The notes: generated from the letters alone by a model not told the origin. Shown: positions 53,113 through 63,157, counted from the first letter of the stretch. The stretch: 64,000 nucleotides of DNA from Rhodococcoides kyotonense (GCF_001645385.1 NZ_LVHI01000009.1:43340-107339), one strand, 5' to 3'. Made by a program: numbers and translations.

Positions 53113-54069
53113 GTGACTTCAGCTCCCGTGTGTGTGCTCGGCCTCGGACTCATCGGCGGATCGGTTCTGCAGGCAGCGGTTCGTGCTGGTCGTGACGCGT
53201 GGGGCTACAACCGATCGGCCGACGCCATCGCCGGCGCGGCGGAGGCTGGTTACGACGTCGGCACCGACCTGGTGGCCGCGCTGACCCGGGCGGCCGAGAG
53301 CGGCGCTCTCGTCGTCGTCGGAGTTCCGATGCCTGCCGTCGATTCGATCCTGGCTGCGGTGGCCGAGCATGCGCCGAGCAATCCCGTCACCGACGTCGTC
53401 AGCGTCAAGGCGGAGGTGGCCGCCGCCGTCGCGCGACACGGCCTCGCACGCAACTACGTGGGCGGTCATCCCATGGCAGGCACCAACGAGTCGGGATGGC
53501 AGGCGGCCGATCCGACTCTGTTCGCCGACGCGGTGTGGGTCGTCGGCGTGGACGACGACGCCGACCCGGACGTGTGGCGTCAGGTGGCGTCGCTGGCCCT
53601 GGATTGCGGATCGGTCGTCGTGCCGGTCGAGAGCACCGAGCACGACCGGGCCGTCGCCCGCATCTCCCATCTGCCGCACCTACTCGCCGAGACGTTGGCG
53701 CAAGCCGGGGCGTCGGGAGGCGCGCTGGCCTTGGGCCTGGCCGCCGGGTCGTTTCGCGACGGCACCAGGGTGGCCGCGTCGGCACCCGGTCTCGTGCGAG
53801 CCATGTGCGAAGGCAACGCGACGGCGCTCACCGACGTGCTCGACGAGGCGCTCGCGGTCCTCACCCGGGCACGTGCAGAGCTGGCCGACCACCGCTCGAC
53901 GGAAGCACTGGTGACGGCAGGCCATGCCGCACGAACCGCCTACGAGCAGCACCGACGGTTCGACATCACCGACATCGAACCGGGTGACGACGGCTGGATC
54001 GAACGGCTGCGCGAGGCCGGCCGCAAGGGAGGCGTCGTACGTCAGATCCGCTCGGCGAGCCCGGGGTAG
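53113..54069 (+). CDS. tyrA: Prephenate dehydrogenase
   Basis: 318 residues, GTG start at 53113. The N-terminal NAD-binding fold has VLGLGLIGGSVLQA and VGVPMPAVDSILAAV. The catalytic histidine and neighbours are in GGHPMAGTNESGWQAA, with a second conserved histidine in ISHLPHLLAETLA. It oxidises prephenate (or arogenate) to the tyrosine precursor. No ACT domain is present. It is divergent from the tadA pair and converges on the glycolipid-binding gene with a 28-bp overlap. Confidence 0.92.
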   Translation: MTSAPVCVLGLGLIGGSVLQAAVRAGRDAWGYNRSADAIAGAAEAGYDVGTDLVAALTRAAESGALVVVGVPMPAVDSILAAVAEHAPSNPVTDVVSVKAEVAAAVARHGLARNYVGGHPMAGTNESGWQAADPTLFADAVWVVGVDDDADPDVWRQVASLALDCGSVVVPVESTEHDRAVARISHLPHLLAETLAQAGASGGALALGLAAGSFRDGTRVAASAPGLVRAMCEGNATALTDVLDEALAVLTRARAELADHRSTEALVTAGHAARTAYEQHRRFDITDIEPGDDGWIERLREAGRKGGVVRQIRSASPG

Positions 54070-54668
54070 TCGAGTACGAATCCGTCTCCGTCGACGGTGA
54101 CCGACGAGCTGGATACCGGTGAGAGCACGTGGATGCCGTCGGCGCCGCTGCTGTAGGTCAGGGCTGCTTCCTGGATGCTCAAGTCCAACAGGTTGACGTA
54201 GACGACCGGCACCTGCGCCTCGATCGAGTCGGTGCCGAGACCGAGCCGCCGGATGGGCAACGTGTTGAAGAACGGGCTGAAGACGACATCGACGTCGACC
54301 GCGCCGTTGTAGGTCGAACGCTGGTGATTCGCAGCGCCCTCGACCATCCAGTAGCCCTCGTTGTCGCGGCTGACCGACGCCTGCTTCTCACCGCCTGCCA
54401 CGGCTGTGCGCAGAGAAAGCCTGCGGGTCACGCCGTGCTCGTCGGTCACCAGGTCGTACGACGCGCTGAACGCGGGATGATCCGAGCAGGCGCCTCCGAT
54501 GATGCGACCGGACGCCTTGATGCGGTTACCGCTGAGCTGGACACGCACCGATTCCATGCGAGGCGCTTCGTGCGCTCGCCAAGTCAGGATCGCCGGCCAG
54601 GACTGCGTCGACGGTGCGGCCTCGGAATCAACGGTGGCGTCTTCTACACCCGATGTTGGAGTGGTCAC
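54042..54668 (-). CDS. Putative glycolipid-binding domain protein
   Basis: 208 residues from a GTG at 54668. The beta-barrel-like core begins near SWPAILTWRAHEAPRMESVRV and runs to YPGLAERI, with RLGLGTDSIEAQVPVVYVN in the middle, the pattern of the putative glycolipid-binding family (PF06475, Rv3755c-like). No signal peptide is seen, so it is probably cytoplasmic. Function unknown. Its end overlaps tyrA. Confidence 0.75.
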   Translation of the reverse strand: MTTPTSGVEDATVDSEAAPSTQSWPAILTWRAHEAPRMESVRVQLSGNRIKASGRIIGGACSDHPAFSASYDLVTDEHGVTRRLSLRTAVAGGEKQASVSRDNEGYWMVEGAANHQRSTYNGAVDVDVVFSPFFNTLPIRRLGLGTDSIEAQVPVVYVNLLDLSIQEAALTYSSGADGIHVLSPVSSSSVTVDGDGFVLDYPGLAERI

Positions 54669-54749
54669 TCGACTACGGTAAGCGACGAAGGTACCTCCAT
54701 ACCAAGCGGTGGTGACTTTTCTGGGCGTCCACTCACTAGTGTGGGCTTC

Positions 54750-55073
54750 GTGACATCCGGCGACTTCGACTTCGCGCACTCCGAGCAGGCCGCCAAGAGC
54801 CGACAGGACAAGGCGACGGCCCTCGCCCGGTACATCTGGGAGCGCGGGATCGGCAGCGCGGAACTCCTCGGCGTCGACGACGCGGTACGACGCAAACTGG
54901 CCCGCGCAGCCGGGCTGTCTCCCCCGAGCACGATGGAGACCTGGACCATCGCCGCGGACCTGCTCGACCGCAAGGACCGGTGGGCGGCACAGAATCCGAC
55001 GCATCCCGCGGCGACGGCGTCGCACACGGACGAGAAGATCATGTGGGTGAAGCCGCCGATCACTCCCTGGTAG
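54750..55073 (+). CDS. Small conserved-type hypothetical protein
   Basis: 107 residues from a GTG at 54750; a GTG 9 bp earlier in frame is the alternative. Mostly helical and hydrophilic: DKATALARYIWERGIGSAELLGVDDAVRRKLARAAG, then STMETWTIAADLLDRKDRW. No membrane segment, no known motif. I do not recognise it; the gene layout suggests a mycolate-actinobacterial conserved protein. It ends at a TAG before the long hairpin at 55121. Confidence 0.6.
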   Translation: MTSGDFDFAHSEQAAKSRQDKATALARYIWERGIGSAELLGVDDAVRRKLARAAGLSPPSTMETWTIAADLLDRKDRWAAQNPTHPAATASHTDEKIMWVKPPITPW

Positions 55074-55120
55074 TGCGGCCTTCGGCGCCCGATCGGGGTC
55101 GTTCCTGCAGGCTCCACTCC

Positions 55121-55170
55121 CGCCCGTGCGCGGATAGTTGGCCCAGGGGCCGACTATTCGCGCACGGGCG
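55121..55170. terminator. 24-bp-stem hairpin between convergent genes
   Basis: CGCCCGTGCGCGGATAGTTGG (55121 onward) pairs with the 24-base arm starting at 55147 with two G-T wobbles; the loop is only AG. The right arm contains the TAG stop codon of the MMPL gene (55154-55156, minus strand). It shares the plan of the 819, 13210 and 17299 hairpins but not their sequence. Confidence 0.7.
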
Positions 55171-57256
55171 GCGCAGCTGCACTCATCGGCCACCAGAACG
55201 CGCGTCCTTCCAGCGCAGACAGACTCGGCACGAGCAGTGGGGCCATCAACAGCGCAGCGATGCACACGCCGATCGCGACACCGAGACCGAGCTCGGCGAG
55301 GTTGGCCAGACCCGTCAACGTCAGCGACGCGAACGTCAGCGCCAGAATGATTCCCGACGCGGCCACGGTGGGTGCGTCGTTCACGACGGCCTCCCTCGCC
55401 GCACCGCGAGGTTCGTGACCGTTCTCGAACTCCTCGCGCAGGCGGGACGCGATCAGGATGTTGTAATCCGTGCCGATCGCGACGACGAACAGGTACAGCA
55501 CGATGGGGATGGTGAAGTCGATACCGTCGTAGTCGAGGATCTTCAAGAACACCAGGACGACGGCACCCAGCGTCGCCGCGAACGTAAGCGCCACGCACAC
55601 AAGCAGATTCAGTGGCGCGAGCACCGCCGTCAGCAACGCCCCGAGGATGATCGCGATGATGACGGCCGCGACCGAGAACACGGTTCGCGTGTCGGCCCGG
55701 AGTTGGTCTCGGACATCGACGAACGTCGACGTCTGACCCCCGACCAACACCTCGGTTCCGGGGATCGCTGCACTGTGGGCAGCGTCGCGCACCGGTCCTC
55801 GCACCAGATCGAGTGCGGCGTTCGAGTACGGATCCTCGTTCAACACAACGGATATCACTGCTGCCGTGCCGTCCTGACTGATTCGCGGCGGTGCCACCGA
55901 GGAGACGCCGTCGACTCCGGTGACGTCGGCAGCCACCGCAGCGAGCACCTGCTGCGAGACAGGACCGCTACCGGTCACGTAGATCTGCGTGGGACTCAGC
56001 GCGCCGGCCGGAAACGATTGTCCCAGTGTGTCGAACGCCTCTTGCGACGGGGTGTTGGAGGGTAGTTCACCGAGCGTGTCGTAGGTCGAGGTGTATCCGG
56101 ACGAGAACACCGCGAGCACGACGAGTACGACACCCACAGCGCCGGCGACGACGGCGGGCCTGCGTGCGATGGTCGTGCCGACGGCCGCGAACGGTGTTGC
56201 GTCCCTGGTCTTTCCCGGCCCCCGGGGCCAGAAGAGATGACGCCCGAGCACGGTGAACAACGCCGGGACGAGCGTCAGCGCGGTCACGAGCATGACGGCA
56301 ACCGCGATGATCAACCCGGGCGCGAGCGTGCTGAGCGACCCTAGCTTGGCGAGCAGCAGCGCCGCGAAGGCGCCGATCACGGTCAACGCCGACGACGCGA
56401 CGACCTTGCCCACGACGGTCACGGCGAATCGCAATGCCTCTTCGTTCGTTTCACCGCTGCGCAGTCGTTCGCGGTAACGGAACAACAGGAACACCACATA
56501 GTCGGTGCCGATTCCGAACAGCACCACGACGAGGATCGATCCCAGCGTCGTGCTCACGTCGAAACCGAACAGGGCAGCGACGTCGGCGGTCAGCGCGGTG
56601 ACAACCAGAAGCACGACTCCGATGACGAGCACAGGAATGACCGCGATGATCGGGCTTCGGAAGATCGCACCGAGCAACACGAGAATGACGACGACCGTCG
56701 CGACGGTGATGATGCGATCCGCACGGTCGTAGGCCGCCGTGGTGTCGACGCCGATCGCCGCGTTACCGGTCAAGCCGCTGACGAGGTCCGTTCCCTGCAG
56801 GGCAGTCGACGCGTTGTCACGGACGATCGGGACGGCCGCGTCGACCAGATCGTCGCCGGGCTGACCCGCGAACGACACCTGCAACGCCATGGCCGTGCCG
56901 TCCTGCGACAGCGACTGAGGCGTCGCCGTCACACCGACGACGCCCGGAATGTTCTCGCCCTGAAGCGTCGACGCGAGGCCCGACGCGGTCTGCTGGTCGC
57001 TCGGCGACAGGGCCGCGCCGTCCGATCGGGTGACGACGAGGCTGCCCGTGGCGCCCGCGACCGTCGGGAAGTACTCGTTTCCTGCCGCCTGCGCCTGAGA
57101 CGATTCGAACGAACTCGGCAGGAATGTCTGCTGGTTACCCGTCGTGTAATCGCCGAGGCTCGGAGACAGCACGATCGCGGCGAACGCGAGGACAAGCCAC
57201 ACGACGATGACTTTCCACGGGTTCGCGACCACTGTTCTGGCGACGTAGGCGAACAT
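55154..57256 (-). CDS. MMPL/RND-family membrane transporter
   Basis: 700 residues from the ATG at 57256. Two halves with six helices each, and signature motifs GIGTDYVVFLLFRYRERL and AIGTDYNILIASRLREEF carrying the proton-relay Asp-Tyr pair. It begins MFAYVARTVVANPWKVIVVW, the usual MMPL start. Likely substrates are lipids, siderophores or toxic compounds. It follows the ABC exporter pair by 88 bp on the same strand, so a common envelope or export role is possible. Confidence 0.92.
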   Translation of the reverse strand: MFAYVARTVVANPWKVIVVWLVLAFAAIVLSPSLGDYTTGNQQTFLPSSFESSQAQAAGNEYFPTVAGATGSLVVTRSDGAALSPSDQQTASGLASTLQGENIPGVVGVTATPQSLSQDGTAMALQVSFAGQPGDDLVDAAVPIVRDNASTALQGTDLVSGLTGNAAIGVDTTAAYDRADRIITVATVVVILVLLGAIFRSPIIAVIPVLVIGVVLLVVTALTADVAALFGFDVSTTLGSILVVVLFGIGTDYVVFLLFRYRERLRSGETNEEALRFAVTVVGKVVASSALTVIGAFAALLLAKLGSLSTLAPGLIIAVAVMLVTALTLVPALFTVLGRHLFWPRGPGKTRDATPFAAVGTTIARRPAVVAGAVGVVLVVLAVFSSGYTSTYDTLGELPSNTPSQEAFDTLGQSFPAGALSPTQIYVTGSGPVSQQVLAAVAADVTGVDGVSSVAPPRISQDGTAAVISVVLNEDPYSNAALDLVRGPVRDAAHSAAIPGTEVLVGGQTSTFVDVRDQLRADTRTVFSVAAVIIAIILGALLTAVLAPLNLLVCVALTFAATLGAVVLVFLKILDYDGIDFTIPIVLYLFVVAIGTDYNILIASRLREEFENGHEPRGAAREAVVNDAPTVAASGIILALTFASLTLTGLANLAELGLGVAIGVCIAALLMAPLLVPSLSALEGRAFWWPMSAAAPPVRE

Positions 57257-57344
57257 GATTCCCCGCTTTGAGGAGAACACGACCGGCCTGTCCAGGGTAG
57301 TGCGGCGGCGCCACCCGTGTGAGCGTAATCGCCGCAGGTCGCGG

Positions 57345-59174
57345 TCACACCAGACTGTGTTCCCATGCGTCGTGCAGTTCGGCGAAACGCCCGTGTCCGG
57401 CGATGAGGTCGGCGGGAGGCCCGTCCTCGACGACGACACCGCCGTCCATGACCAGTACCCGGTCCGCGATCGCGACGGTCGACAACCGGTGCGCGATGAT
57501 CAGCGCCGTCCGATCACGGAGGACGGTCTCGAGCGCCCGTTGGACGAGCCGTTCGCTGGGGATGTCGAGACTGGACGTTGCCTCGTCGAGCACGATCACC
57601 GCAGGTGCCGCCAGGAACACCCGCGCGAACGCGACGAGCTGACGCTGCCCCGCACTGAGCCTGCCGCCCCTCTTGCGCACGTCGGTGCCGAGGCCGTCCG
57701 GCAGAGTGTCGACGAACTCGGTCAGTCCGACGGCGTCGGCCGCGGCGGCCACCTCGGCGTCCGTCGCCGACGGCTTGCCGAGACGGATGTTGTCGGCGAT
57801 GGTTCCGGAGAACAGGAACGACTCCTGCGTCACCATGACGACGTGTCGACGCAACGTCTCCTCGTCGAGGTTCCGCACGTCGACGCCGTCGAGCATGACG
57901 GTGCCTGCGGTCGGATCGTAGAAGCGCGCCAACAGCTTCGCGAGCGTCGACTTCCCGGCGCCGGTGGCACCGACCATCGCGACCACCTGACCCGCGGGCA
58001 CGTGCAGCGAGAACGTCGGCAGCACGACGCGGCCGGCGTCGTAGGCGAAGTGGACGTCGTCGAAGTCGATCTTCCCCGCGGCCTCGTCGAGCTGCACCGG
58101 GTTCGTCGGCGCCTGCACCGACGGCTGTTCCTCGAGCACGCCCGAGATCTTCTCGAGCGCGGCAGCAGCGGACTGGTAGGCGTTGAACACCATGGCGAGT
58201 TCGTCCAGCGGCCCGTAGAACCGGCGAAGGTACAGCACGTACGCGGCGAGAACGCCGATGTCCATGTGCCCGTGGATGACTCGATAGCTACCGAACACCA
58301 GGATGATGGCCAGCGTGACGTTGCCGATCCATCGCACGATGCCGGTGTAGCTCGCCATGCCACGCAGCGCAGCCGTCGTCGCGTCGCGGTATTCGGTGTC
58401 TTCGGTTCTCAGGATCGCGTTGTTGCGCCCTTGGCGCCGAAACACTTGCACCGCACGGATTCCGCCCATCGACTCGACGAAGTGCACGACGACCTTCGCG
58501 ATCGCCACCCGCGTGCGTCGGTAACCGGTGCGTTGCCGGCGTTGCGACCATCGCGTCACCCACACGAGCGGTACGAAGCCGGCGAGGACGATCAACCCCA
58601 GTGGCACATCGAGATACACGAGGATGATCGCGATGCTGACGATCGACAGGATGGCGGTCAACGCGTCGTTCAACGCACTTTCGAGCAGCGTCTGCAGCGA
58701 CTCGACATCGCTCGTCAGTCGCGAGATCAAGCGTCCCGACGTGTACTTCTCGTGGAACGACAGGCTCAGCTTCTGGGCGTGGTCGAACACCCGCTTGCGC
58801 AGGTCGAACAGGATGGCCTGGCTGAGTCGACCCGACACCATCAGGAACGTGTAGGTCGTGATCGAGCCGAGAATTCCGAATGCGATGTATCCGAACACCG
58901 TCCACGCCAACGGGACCCAGTTTCCATCGGTCGCCGACGAGATCCCGTGGTCCAACGCGTAGGCGATGAACAGCGGCCCCGCAACGAACACGAGGTTGTC
59001 GACGAGGATGATCGCGATCGCCAGCAGCGCCTGCGTGCGGTACGGGCGCACGAGTGACATCAGCAGTCGCCGAGACCGTCCGGCCAGGATCAGGTTACCG
59101 GTGGAATCGACGTCGGAATCCTCGTTTCCTACTCCGCGCCAGTCCTTGTCGTCCGTAGCCTTCTGCTCAGCCAT
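57345..59174 (-). CDS. ABC exporter subunit with canonical ATPase core and variant signature
   Basis: 609 residues: a 35-residue N-terminal hydrophilic part, six helices, then the ATPase domain with Walker A GATGAGKSTLA, Walker B VIVLDEATSSLD and switch IAHRLST, all canonical. The signature is SAGQRQ instead of LSGGQ. The start overlaps its partner's stop by 8 bp. The layout resembles the mycobacterial Rv1272c/Rv1273c lipid transporter pair, so lipid or fatty-acid movement is a fair guess, not established. Confidence 0.9.
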   Translation of the reverse strand: MAEQKATDDKDWRGVGNEDSDVDSTGNLILAGRSRRLLMSLVRPYRTQALLAIAIILVDNLVFVAGPLFIAYALDHGISSATDGNWVPLAWTVFGYIAFGILGSITTYTFLMVSGRLSQAILFDLRKRVFDHAQKLSLSFHEKYTSGRLISRLTSDVESLQTLLESALNDALTAILSIVSIAIILVYLDVPLGLIVLAGFVPLVWVTRWSQRRQRTGYRRTRVAIAKVVVHFVESMGGIRAVQVFRRQGRNNAILRTEDTEYRDATTAALRGMASYTGIVRWIGNVTLAIILVFGSYRVIHGHMDIGVLAAYVLYLRRFYGPLDELAMVFNAYQSAAAALEKISGVLEEQPSVQAPTNPVQLDEAAGKIDFDDVHFAYDAGRVVLPTFSLHVPAGQVVAMVGATGAGKSTLAKLLARFYDPTAGTVMLDGVDVRNLDEETLRRHVVMVTQESFLFSGTIADNIRLGKPSATDAEVAAAADAVGLTEFVDTLPDGLGTDVRKRGGRLSAGQRQLVAFARVFLAAPAVIVLDEATSSLDIPSERLVQRALETVLRDRTALIIAHRLSTVAIADRVLVMDGGVVVEDGPPADLIAGHGRFAELHDAWEHSLV

Positions 59175-60957
59175 CGATCGACCCCATCACGTGGCGGTAC
59201 TTCGACGACGTCGCCAGAAGGCGCTCGTGCGTACCCTGCTCCACGATTCTTCCGTTCTCCAGATGAAGCACTCGGTCCGCGAGTGCCGCGGTGGACGGCC
59301 GGTGTGCGACCAGCATCGTCGTCGAATGCGTCAGGACGCGTCGCAGATTCTCTTGCACCCGTTCCTCGGTCGAGACGTCGAGAGCCGACAGCGGATCGTC
59401 GAGCACCAGAATCCGAGGCCGGCCGAGCACCGCACGCGCCAGCGCCAGGCGCTGATGCTGTCCGCCGGACAGACTCATACCCTGTTCGCCGATGCGCGTG
59501 TCGAGGCCCCACGGCAACGTCTCGACGAAATCCCGTGCGTGCGCGACGGCCAACGCCTCCTCCACGTCCGCATCCGATGCATCCGGTCGACCCAGCGTGA
59601 CGTTCTCGCGCACACTCGCCGAGAACAACACGGGCTCCTCGAACGCCACCGACACCACCGACCGCAGATCTGCCAAAGACAGTGCGCGGATGTCGATCCC
59701 GTCGATCGTCACCGCGCCGCCCGTGACATCGAACAAGCGCGGCACCAGGTTGGTCAGCGCTGTCTTGCCGCTGCCGGTCACGCCGACGAGCGCAACGGTC
59801 TCCCCCGGCTCGACGCGGAAATCGACACCCGACAGCAGTGGGGTCTGCGCGTCGGGGAACGTGAAATCGACGTCGTGGAAGGCGAGTTCACCGCGGAGCG
59901 GGCTCGGTAGCGTCGTCGGCGCGATCGGCTCCTGGATCGTCTCGGGAGTGTCCATGATCTCCCAGTACCGATCCGCGGCGGTGCGCGCATTGTTGAGCTC
60001 GGCCAGCAGGTATCCGAACGCTTCGATCGGCCACAGCAGGAACGCGACGATGGCCATGGCCGCGATCAGCGTCCCTGCCGTCATCGTGCCCTGTACGACG
60101 GAATACGTTCCGAAACCCAGCATCACGCCGATTCCGACCGGCGGCAGACCCACGATGAGCGACCACAGAATCGCGAGGTACCAGACCTTCTTCAACTCGG
60201 TGCCGCGCAGTGTGGTCGCCTCACGCAGAAACCGTCGACCCAGATGTGCGCTGCGGCCGAACGCTTTCAGGACACGGATGCCCTGAATGGATTCCTCCAC
60301 GGTCGTCGTGACGTCGCCCGCCTGGTCCTGCGAATCACGCGCGGCGACGCGGTAGAGCGACTCGAAACGGGTGCAGATGATCATGAGCGGCACGGCCGTC
60401 ACCAGCATGATGACGCCGAGTTGCCACGCTGCAGCGAAGAGAACACCGAGTCCGACGACGAGGGTGACCGCGTTGATGATGATGAACGGACCGACGAATG
60501 CCACGAATCGTCGCAACAGCGACAGGTCCGCGATGGCGCGCGACAGCAACTGTCCCGATTCCCACCCTTCGTGGGCCGATACCGAGAGGCGCTGCAGTTT
60601 CTCGAATACCGTTGCGCGAGCATCGATCTCGAATTGACTGGACGGACCCGAGACCAGGTACCGTCGCACCCAGATACCGACTGCGTCGATCGTTCCGAGC
60701 AGCAGGACGAGAGCCGCAGGCCACCAGACGCCGCCGAAGTCGCCGTCGGTGATCGGCCCGTCGATGACGGACTGCATCACGAGCGGGATAGCGAGGCCGG
60801 TCAGCGTCGCGATGAGGGACACCACGACCGACCCGACGTAGTACCACTTGAACGGGGCGATGAACGGGTAGAAGCGCGCCAGGGAGCTACGTTCGTTGTG
60901 CCGCGAGTTCGGCCGATCCACGATGGTCGTCTGCTCTTCGAGTACACCGGTGGACAC
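59167..60957 (-). CDS. ABC exporter subunit with altered ATPase site
   Basis: 596 residues from a GTG at 60957, with AGGGGA upstream. Six helices, then Walker A GVTGSGKTALT and a good LSGGQHQR signature. Walker B is ILVLDDPLSALD (Asp in place of the catalytic Glu), and the Q-loop reads VAFEEPVLF with no clear Gln, while AHRPST keeps the His. With the downstream partner it gives one degenerate and one consensus ATP site, as in heterodimeric exporters. It is transcribed divergently from the restriction-modification genes. Confidence 0.9.
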   Translation of the reverse strand: MSTGVLEEQTTIVDRPNSRHNERSSLARFYPFIAPFKWYYVGSVVVSLIATLTGLAIPLVMQSVIDGPITDGDFGGVWWPAALVLLLGTIDAVGIWVRRYLVSGPSSQFEIDARATVFEKLQRLSVSAHEGWESGQLLSRAIADLSLLRRFVAFVGPFIIINAVTLVVGLGVLFAAAWQLGVIMLVTAVPLMIICTRFESLYRVAARDSQDQAGDVTTTVEESIQGIRVLKAFGRSAHLGRRFLREATTLRGTELKKVWYLAILWSLIVGLPPVGIGVMLGFGTYSVVQGTMTAGTLIAAMAIVAFLLWPIEAFGYLLAELNNARTAADRYWEIMDTPETIQEPIAPTTLPSPLRGELAFHDVDFTFPDAQTPLLSGVDFRVEPGETVALVGVTGSGKTALTNLVPRLFDVTGGAVTIDGIDIRALSLADLRSVVSVAFEEPVLFSASVRENVTLGRPDASDADVEEALAVAHARDFVETLPWGLDTRIGEQGMSLSGGQHQRLALARAVLGRPRILVLDDPLSALDVSTEERVQENLRRVLTHSTTMLVAHRPSTAALADRVLHLENGRIVEQGTHERLLATSSKYRHVMGSIDG

Positions 60958-61157
60958 GTCGATTCCCCTTACTGCTCGCCCGAAGAATGCTGTCACTCGG
61001 CGGCCTTGAAGCCAACCGATTTTCCGGCCGCCGCATTCCATCCTGGAACCTGAAGCAATGTCGAGGTCAAGGGCTCGTACCGTGTGTCGGCAAAACCTGT
61101 CGGAGTTCTCGAGTAACGTTCTCACCGAGTTTCGGGTGTTCTAGAGAAGGGTGCGGC

Positions 61158-62321
61158 GTGGGTTCGCGATCGATGGTCGGGCTGTTCGCCGGGATCGGCG
61201 GGCTCGAGTTGGGCCTCTCGGAGCAGGGCTGGTCGACGGAACTGCTGTGTGAGATCGATCCGGGCGCCGGCGCCGTACTCGGAGCACACTTCCCCGACGT
61301 TCCGCTACATCGTGACGTCACCAAGCTGCGCGCTCTCCCGTCGGGCACCGAACTGGTCGCAGCCGGTTTTCCGTGCCAGGACCTGTCGCAGGCCGGCCGC
61401 ACGGCCGGCATCACCGGTGAGCGATCGGGACTCGTCGACGAGGTGTTCCGGCTCGTCAAGCGTCGTAACGGCCCGCGCTGGCTGCTCATCGAGAACGTTC
61501 CGTTCATGCTGCAACTCGGCCGCGGCGCCGCCATGCGCCACATCACCGACGCCCTGTCACAGCTCGGCTACATGTGGGCATATCGCGTCGTCGACGCACG
61601 GTCGTTCGGTCTGCCGCAGCGTCGTCAGCGGGTCATCATGCTGGCGTCCCGTACCGAGGATCCGCGCGGTGTCCTCTTCTCCCAGGACAAGGGCCCGATG
61701 CCGGAGGGCGATCCCAGCGAGCAACCATGTGGCTTCTACTGGACCGAGGGCACCCGCGGCCTGGGATGGGCGATCAACGCCGTTCCGACGCTCAAGGGCG
61801 GGTCGTCGCTCGGCATCGCGAGTCCCCCCGCGGTGCGTCTGCCGTCCGGCGAGATCGTCACGCCGGGCATCGTCGGCGCCGAGAGGTTGCAAGGGTTCGA
61901 TCCCGACTGGACTGCGCCTGCTCTGAACTTGCCCGGGGTTCGCGCCGGACATCGATGGAAGCTCGTCGGCAACGCGGTGTCCGTGCGTATGGCGTCGTGG
62001 GTCGCCGCGCAGCTCGAGCATCCCCTGGGGCACGACGAGTCCGACGACCTCGAAATTCTTCCCGGCCAGGCCTGGCCAACGGCTGCCTGGGGGCGTGGCG
62101 GGTCGGCCTACCGCGTCGAGCGGTCCACGTGGCCGGTCCACGAGCCGTACGAGAACTTGAGCGAGTTCCTCGACGACTCGCAACTGCTGTCCGCACGCGC
62201 GACGGCCGGGTTCCTCAAACGCGCCCGCATGGGCAATCTGCGGTTCGTCCCGGGCTTTCTCGACGACGTCGAATCCCACCTCGACCGCATGGGCGGCTTC
62301 CCCAGCCCGCGAGCCGCATGA
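61158..62321 (+). CDS. DNA (cytosine-5-)-methyltransferase
   Basis: 387 residues from a GTG at 61158 with AGAAGG 7 bp upstream; an ATG at 61173 is possible. m5C motifs in order: I VGLFAGIGGLELGL, IV GFPCQDLSQAG (catalytic Cys), VI LIENVPFML, VIII PQRRQRVIMLA and X KLVGNAVSVRMASWVA. It methylates cytosine in a specific sequence to protect it from the partner endonuclease. Target sequence unknown. The 200 bp upstream hold its promoter with no regulator gene. It overlaps the endonuclease start by 4 bp (ATGA). Confidence 0.93.
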   Translation: MGSRSMVGLFAGIGGLELGLSEQGWSTELLCEIDPGAGAVLGAHFPDVPLHRDVTKLRALPSGTELVAAGFPCQDLSQAGRTAGITGERSGLVDEVFRLVKRRNGPRWLLIENVPFMLQLGRGAAMRHITDALSQLGYMWAYRVVDARSFGLPQRRQRVIMLASRTEDPRGVLFSQDKGPMPEGDPSEQPCGFYWTEGTRGLGWAINAVPTLKGGSSLGIASPPAVRLPSGEIVTPGIVGAERLQGFDPDWTAPALNLPGVRAGHRWKLVGNAVSVRMASWVAAQLEHPLGHDESDDLEILPGQAWPTAAWGRGGSAYRVERSTWPVHEPYENLSEFLDDSQLLSARATAGFLKRARMGNLRFVPGFLDDVESHLDRMGGFPSPRAA

Positions 62322-63157
62322 CCGACCATCTGTTCCCCGATCCACCCGCACTGCTGCGGCCGTTGGCGTTGGCAGGCGACAAACCCGCGCCCGACGCCGA
62401 CCGCAGCGACAAGAAGAACTACGCGCAGCGACTGTCGAACCACCTCGCGCAGACGGTCGCCGACGCGTTGCGGCCGCACTATCCGAACATCACGCCCGAT
62501 GCGATGGGCGTCGGGCAGGAGGCGCAGGTCGACGTCGCCAAGGGGCGCAAGCGACTCGACGTCAAGGCGCTCGACCCGACGCTCGGTCTGATCCTGTGCG
62601 TGTCGATCAAGACGTACAGCTTCCGCGATTTCAGTCCTCGCACCGGCAAGTTCGGTCGCTGGACCAAGAACATCGTGCGCAACGATCACGAACTGCGTGG
62701 CGAGGCGATGGTGTTGCATCAGCGTCAGCCGTACAGCGTGCTCGTCGCCGTCATGTTCGAGCCGTTCGCCACGTGCGACGACGGCGACCCGTCGAAGGCC
62801 AGCGACATCGGCAAGTCGTCGTTCGCGCATCACGTGACGACGCTGTCCAAACGATCGGGCCGCGGTAAGCGTGCCGTCGTCGGCGGGACGAGTCGGATGT
62901 GGGTGGACCTGGGCGCCGAGGACACGCGATACGACCTGTTCGAGAAGGTGTTCGTGGGGTTGTACGAGACCGACGGCCCCGACCGCGGCGAGGTCCGCTT
63001 CTTCGACGTCGACGAATCACCTCCACGCAACGGACGGCCCACCGAGGCGCAGACACTGTCGTTCGACGAGTTCGTCGCCGTCGTGCACGGGGAGGTCGAG
63101 CGGCGGAACAAGTTCGCGCCCACCTGGTCCGAGCCGGAGGACAGTGAGGACGGCTAG
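62318..63157 (+). CDS. Probable type II restriction endonuclease
   Basis: 279 residues from the ATG at 62318, coupled by a 4-bp overlap to the methyltransferase. No closely known enzyme is recognised. RLDVKALDPTLGLILCVSIKTYSF has the D ... (S)xK spacing of a PD-(D/E)xK nuclease core, with Ser-Ile-Lys in place of Glu-x-Lys, and is preceded by GVGQEAQVDVAKGRKRLDV. Lys/Arg-rich surface segments follow (SKRSGRGKRAVV). Its position between an m5C methyltransferase and Vsr makes a restriction role the best reading. Confidence 0.7.
   Translation: MTDHLFPDPPALLRPLALAGDKPAPDADRSDKKNYAQRLSNHLAQTVADALRPHYPNITPDAMGVGQEAQVDVAKGRKRLDVKALDPTLGLILCVSIKTYSFRDFSPRTGKFGRWTKNIVRNDHELRGEAMVLHQRQPYSVLVAVMFEPFATCDDGDPSKASDIGKSSFAHHVTTLSKRSGRGKRAVVGGTSRMWVDLGAEDTRYDLFEKVFVGLYETDGPDRGEVRFFDVDESPPRNGRPTEAQTLSFDEFVAVVHGEVERRNKFAPTWSEPEDSEDG

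Noticed and set aside
57255..59057. 600-residue plus-strand open frame opposite an ABC exporter gene
   Set aside because: Antisense shadow with no recognisable motif.
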